Source of the DNA: Bacteroidales bacterium
GTDB taxonomy: Bacteria; Bacteroidota; Bacteroidia; Bacteroidales; Muribaculaceae
Assembly (NCBI GenBank): GCA_003150235.1
Contig: QAMW01000014.1
Span: 1 to 16,981 of the forward strand
Direction: 5' to 3'
Length of the DNA stretch: 16,981 bases
Below the pieces are notes generated by a model that worked only from the letters and a program-made list of their open reading frames with translations, did no database searches and had not been told where the DNA came from. The stretch's first letter is position 1; every line of letters begins with the position of its first letter. This document shows, piece after piece, positions 14,773 through 16,981 of this stretch. The position numbers and the translations under genes are program-made.

Positions 14773-15354
14773 ATGATACCTCTTGAATATCATCCATTTG
14801 AGCCTTACGTCCCGACAAATGCAAAAATACTGATAATGGGGACTTTCCCTCCGAAGCAGGAACGCTGGTCCATGGACTTCTATTACCCCAACCGCATCAA
14901 TGACTTCTGGCGCATAATGGGCATAATCTTTTACGGAGACAAGGACTATCTCTATGATTCAACGACCCGTACATTCAAGCTTCCATTAATAAAAGCCATG
15001 CTAAATGAAAAAGGGATAGCATTGAATGACACCGGTCATGCTGTCAGACGCCTGAAAGACAATGCCTCCGACAAATATCTTGAAATAGTGGAATCTATAC
15101 CCTTGATGGATGTACTGTCGAAAATACCGGATTGTCATGCGCTTGCCACCACGGGAGAAAAAGCGGGTGAAACCCTTGCCGCACTTACCGGCACAGCAGT
15201 TCCCAAGATAGGAGAATCGGTATCGACGACATTGAACGACGGAAGACATGTTGACATATTCAGAATGCCGTCAACATCGCGCGCCTATCCTCTGGCACTC
15301 GATAAAAAGGCAGCTTATTACGCTGAAATGTTGCATCAAATAGGGATATTTTAG
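14773..15354 (+). CDS. Uracil-DNA-glycosylase-like DNA repair protein
   Basis: The 193-residue product looks like a member of the uracil-DNA glycosylase superfamily, of the type annotated as mug/TDG-like or hypoxanthine-DNA glycosylase. The N-terminus has KILIMGTFPPKQ (18-29), matching the GSxPG-like first motif, then FYYPNRINDFWRIMG (36-50) with the conserved N-x-FW (Asn43) that positions the active site in this branch. The second motif near the C-terminus is MPSTSRAYP (165-173), like the MPSSSAR of TDG. The usual catalytic Asn of Mug motif 1 (GINPG) is not present. Such enzymes remove deaminated or otherwise damaged bases such as uracil or hypoxanthine. It starts 4 bases after the flavodiiron gene, so it should be made with it. 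The family is fairly secure; the base it removes is not. Confidence 0.8.
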   Translation: MIPLEYHPFEPYVPTNAKILIMGTFPPKQERWSMDFYYPNRINDFWRIMGIIFYGDKDYLYDSTTRTFKLPLIKAMLNEKGIALNDTGHAVRRLKDNASDKYLEIVESIPLMDVLSKIPDCHALATTGEKAGETLAALTGTAVPKIGESVSTTLNDGRHVDIFRMPSTSRAYPLALDKKAAYYAEMLHQIGIF

Positions 15355-15372
15355 GTTTTCTAAATAAAAAAA

Positions 15373-15403
15373 TTGTTTTTTAAGAGTTTAATCATTAATT
15401 TTG
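15373..15403 (+). promoter_or_regulatory. Promoter of the dedA-rpe unit
   Basis: TTG (15373-15375), a 20-base spacer, then TAATTTTG (15396-15403), a perfect -7 element with good spacing. Transcription would start about 15410, giving a short leader to the ATG at 15432. Confidence 0.7.
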
Positions 15404-15431
15404 AAACGTAATTTAGCCTGTAGAAAAGTAT

Positions 15432-16115
15432 ATGTTCGACTTGATTACACTTGCCATATTTGACCCTGCCGACATCATGAAGCAATTCCTGACCGCCGAC
15501 GGCGCTATGGTATATCTGCTCGTATTCATATTCATGATAATAGAGAGCTCCTTTATTCCTTTCCCATCAGAGGTAATAGTGCCTCCGGCAGCCTATCTTG
15601 CCTGCACAAAAGGCGATGTCAATATTGTCGCGGTTGTCGTTATCGCTACTGCGGGAGCTATTGCTGGAGCGCTCATAAACTATTATCTGTCGGTATGGAT
15701 AGGCCGTCCGATAGTATATAAATTTGCCAACAGCCGTTTCGGACATGCGTGTCTTATCAATGAAGACAAAGTAAGGCATGCTGAAGAGTATTTCGACCGC
15801 CACGGTGCAATCTCAACCTTCATAGGCCGACTCATCCCCGCCGTGAGACAGCTCATTTCCATACCTGCCGGCCTCGCAAGGATGAATATAGGTAAATTTA
15901 TCATTTTCACCGGACTCGGGGCAATGGTATGGAACTGCGTACTTGCCGCCCTCGGCTATTGGCTCGGTACGATAGTTCCGCAAGAACAACTATTTGCAAA
16001 GGTAGAAGAGTATAACGACTATTTAACTTATATCGGTCTTGGAATCGGAGTTGTGTGTCTGCTATATATACTGTACAACTTCTTCAAGCCCCATAAAAAT
16101 AAAACCACAATTTAA
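15432..16115 (+). CDS. DedA family membrane protein
   Basis: DedA proteins are inner membrane transporters of the VTT superfamily linked to lipid carrier (undecaprenyl phosphate) recycling, membrane lipid flipping and membrane potential. The 227-residue product has an N-terminal hydrophobic segment, then PFPSEVIVPPAAYLA (about 43-57) with the conserved Glu of the re-entrant loop, GALINYYLSVWIGRP, and the family signature FIGRLIPAVRQLISIPAGLARM (starting about 137) with both essential Arg residues. Two further membrane segments and a short basic tail (KPHKNKTTI) complete it. It has a clear promoter and is followed after 26 bases by rpe with no intervening terminator, so the two are likely co-transcribed. 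The substrate cannot be read from sequence. Confidence 0.93.
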   Translation: MFDLITLAIFDPADIMKQFLTADGAMVYLLVFIFMIIESSFIPFPSEVIVPPAAYLACTKGDVNIVAVVVIATAGAIAGALINYYLSVWIGRPIVYKFANSRFGHACLINEDKVRHAEEYFDRHGAISTFIGRLIPAVRQLISIPAGLARMNIGKFIIFTGLGAMVWNCVLAALGYWLGTIVPQEQLFAKVEEYNDYLTYIGLGIGVVCLLYILYNFFKPHKNKTTI

Positions 16116-16141
16116 ATAACCAATCCACACATTATAACATC

Positions 16142-16786
16142 ATGCTCGTAGCGCCATCACTTCTTTCATCAGACTTCGGCAATCTCCAGAACGAGATTGA
16201 AATGCTAAATTCAAGCGAAGCCGATTATCTGCACCTCGATGTAATGGACGGTGTATTTGTACCCAACATCACATTCGGTTTTCCAGTCATCAAGGCAATC
16301 AATGCCGTGTCGACCATCCCCATCGATGCGCACCTTATGATTGTAGAACCTCAAAAATACATATCACAACTAAGAGACTGCGGAGTCGCCTTCACAACAG
16401 TGCATGTAGAAGCGTGTACTCACATCTATCGTGTGATACAGCTTATCCGTCAGGCAGGCATGAAGGTAGGAGTGGCAATAAATCCCGGTACACCCGTGAC
16501 CTCGCTTGAAGATATAATCACCGATATCGACATGGTATTGCTTATGTCGGTAAATCCGGGCTTCGGCGGTCAATCATTCATAAAGAACACTCTTCCAAAG
16601 GTTGCGCGTCTTAAAAAGATGATTACTGAATCGGAATCACACGCGCTGATATCGGTTGACGGCGGCATAAACGCCCACACAGGAGCGTTGCTCGCACAAT
16701 ACGGTATCGACATGCTTGTAGCCGGCAGCTATGTATTTAACGCGCCCGACCCGCATCATGCCATCCGTACACTGAAAGCTCTTTAA
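16142..16786 (+). CDS. rpe: Ribulose-phosphate 3-epimerase
   Basis: Rpe interconverts D-ribulose 5-phosphate and D-xylulose 5-phosphate in the pentose phosphate pathway. The 214-residue product is a full-length TIM barrel with all the usual motifs: APSLLSSDFGNL (4-15), HLDVMDGVFVPN (31-42) carrying a metal-ligand His and the catalytic Asp, DAHLMI (63-68), VHVEAC, GVAINPGTP, MSVNPGFGGQSF (about 144-155), and SVDGGI with the second catalytic Asp, followed by the phosphate-binding AGSYVF. The ATG at 16142 is the only reasonable start. It follows dedA after 26 bases and shares its promoter as far as can be seen. Downstream there is no canonical terminator, only a hairpin lacking a T-run. Confidence 0.97.
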   Translation: MLVAPSLLSSDFGNLQNEIEMLNSSEADYLHLDVMDGVFVPNITFGFPVIKAINAVSTIPIDAHLMIVEPQKYISQLRDCGVAFTTVHVEACTHIYRVIQLIRQAGMKVGVAINPGTPVTSLEDIITDIDMVLLMSVNPGFGGQSFIKNTLPKVARLKKMITESESHALISVDGGINAHTGALLAQYGIDMLVAGSYVFNAPDPHHAIRTLKAL

Positions 16787-16793
16787 CTGTATT

Positions 16794-16815
16794 CAACTTT
16801 CGCAAGCGAAAGTTG
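16794..16815. repeat. Perfect 10-bp inverted repeat downstream of rpe
   Basis: CAACTTTCGC (16794-16803) and GCGAAAGTTG (16806-16815) pair perfectly around two unpaired A bases, 7 bases after the rpe stop codon. No T-run follows on the plus strand (AGGGTAAAAAAAG follows) and on the minus strand the T-run comes before the stem, so this is not a classical intrinsic terminator in either direction. It may still serve as a 3' end structure or be a dispersed palindromic repeat. Confidence 0.75.
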
Positions 16816-16950
16816 AGGGTAAAAAAAGATTAAGGGGTTAAAAGGTTAAAGGGTGTTGCAAGGCTATGATTTTGACCTCATGTAAACGAGCCAAAGGCAT
16901 GCCCCTGCATCATGGCGGTTTCGCGACAGCGCAGATTCTACCTGCAAGTG

Positions 16951-16958
16951 CAAAATTA
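16951..16958 (-). promoter_or_regulatory. Possible minus-strand -7 element in the non-coding right end
   Basis: TAATTTTG on the minus strand (16958-16951) matches TAnnTTTG. The -33 position would fall at the very edge of the window and cannot be judged. The only reading frame close behind it is ATGATG at 16913 leading to an 11-codon peptide (MMQGHAFGSFT) ending at 16878. Confidence 0.3.
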
Positions 16959-16981
16959 GGCAATAAATTTGAAGAACTCGG

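Larger units (their letters stand above)
16787..16981. other. Non-coding right end of the window
   Basis: These 195 bases hold the hairpin at 16794-16815, an A-run, a G/T/A-rich repeat-like stretch (16831-16853, variations on GGTTAAA), the palindrome GGCATGCC (16896-16903) and a possible minus-strand promoter. I see no tRNA-like fold and no credible protein gene. Confidence 0.5.

Noticed and set aside
15361..15382. A/T hairpin after the glycosylase gene as a terminator
   Set aside because: The arms are only A/T runs with no G/C stem, and the region overlaps the -33 box of the dedA promoter.
16794..16815. Intrinsic terminator after rpe
   Set aside because: The stem is perfect but no T-run follows on either strand in the required position, so it is listed as an inverted repeat.

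Overview
The window looks like a chromosomal segment of a Bacteroidota bacterium, most likely a gut-type member of the Bacteroidales (a Bacteroidaceae or Muribaculaceae relative). The reasons are: several genes are preceded by the Bacteroidota -7 element TAnnTTTG, some with TTG or TTTG about 20 bases upstream; Shine-Dalgarno sequences are largely absent and A/T-rich leaders take their place; and the gene content includes PorT-like outer membrane barrels, a LysM/periplasmic-binding fusion, a solitary HsdR-N nuclease domain beside holA, and a membrane pyrophosphatase of the gut Bacteroides type. The genus is inferred, not proven.

Layout. 1-423: the 3' end of an unrecognised gene. 514-2999 (+): a two-gene operon of a secreted LysM protein with a periplasmic-binding-like domain and an outer membrane beta-barrel protein, with overlapping stop and start. 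2996-4033 (-): holA, meeting the barrel gene tail to tail with a 4-base overlap. 4095-4541 (+): a small HsdR-N/PD-(D/E)xK protein divergent from holA. 4540-5207 (-): a second small outer membrane barrel with its own promoter and a UUCG-loop terminator. 5245-7128 (-): mutL. 7246-12561 (-): GH3 glycosidase, membrane pyrophosphatase hppA and a secreted cinnamoyl-esterase-like hydrolase, apparently one transcription unit ending in a terminator. 12689-13320 (+): efp and its terminator. 13364-13530: a 161-bp MITE-like element flanked by TGA. 13578-15354 (+): flavodiiron protein plus a uracil-DNA-glycosylase-like protein. 15373-16786 (+): dedA and rpe with a clear promoter. 16787-16981: non-coding, holding a perfect hairpin, a G/T/A-rich repeat and a possible minus-strand promoter.

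How the genes fit together. Most are housekeeping or envelope genes: replication clamp loading (holA), mismatch repair (mutL), translation (efp), pentose phosphate metabolism (rpe), membrane lipid homeostasis (dedA). The accessory flavour comes from the GH3/PPase/esterase string, which suggests processing of plant-type glycosides and their hydroxycinnamoyl esters in the periplasm, and from the flavodiiron/DNA glycosylase pair, which suggests joint handling of oxygen or NO stress and its DNA damage. No new multi-gene defence or mobile system is obvious. The least explained elements are the MITE-like element, the 7-bp tandem repeat that forms the end of the GH3 gene and the whole hppA leader, and the non-coding right end.
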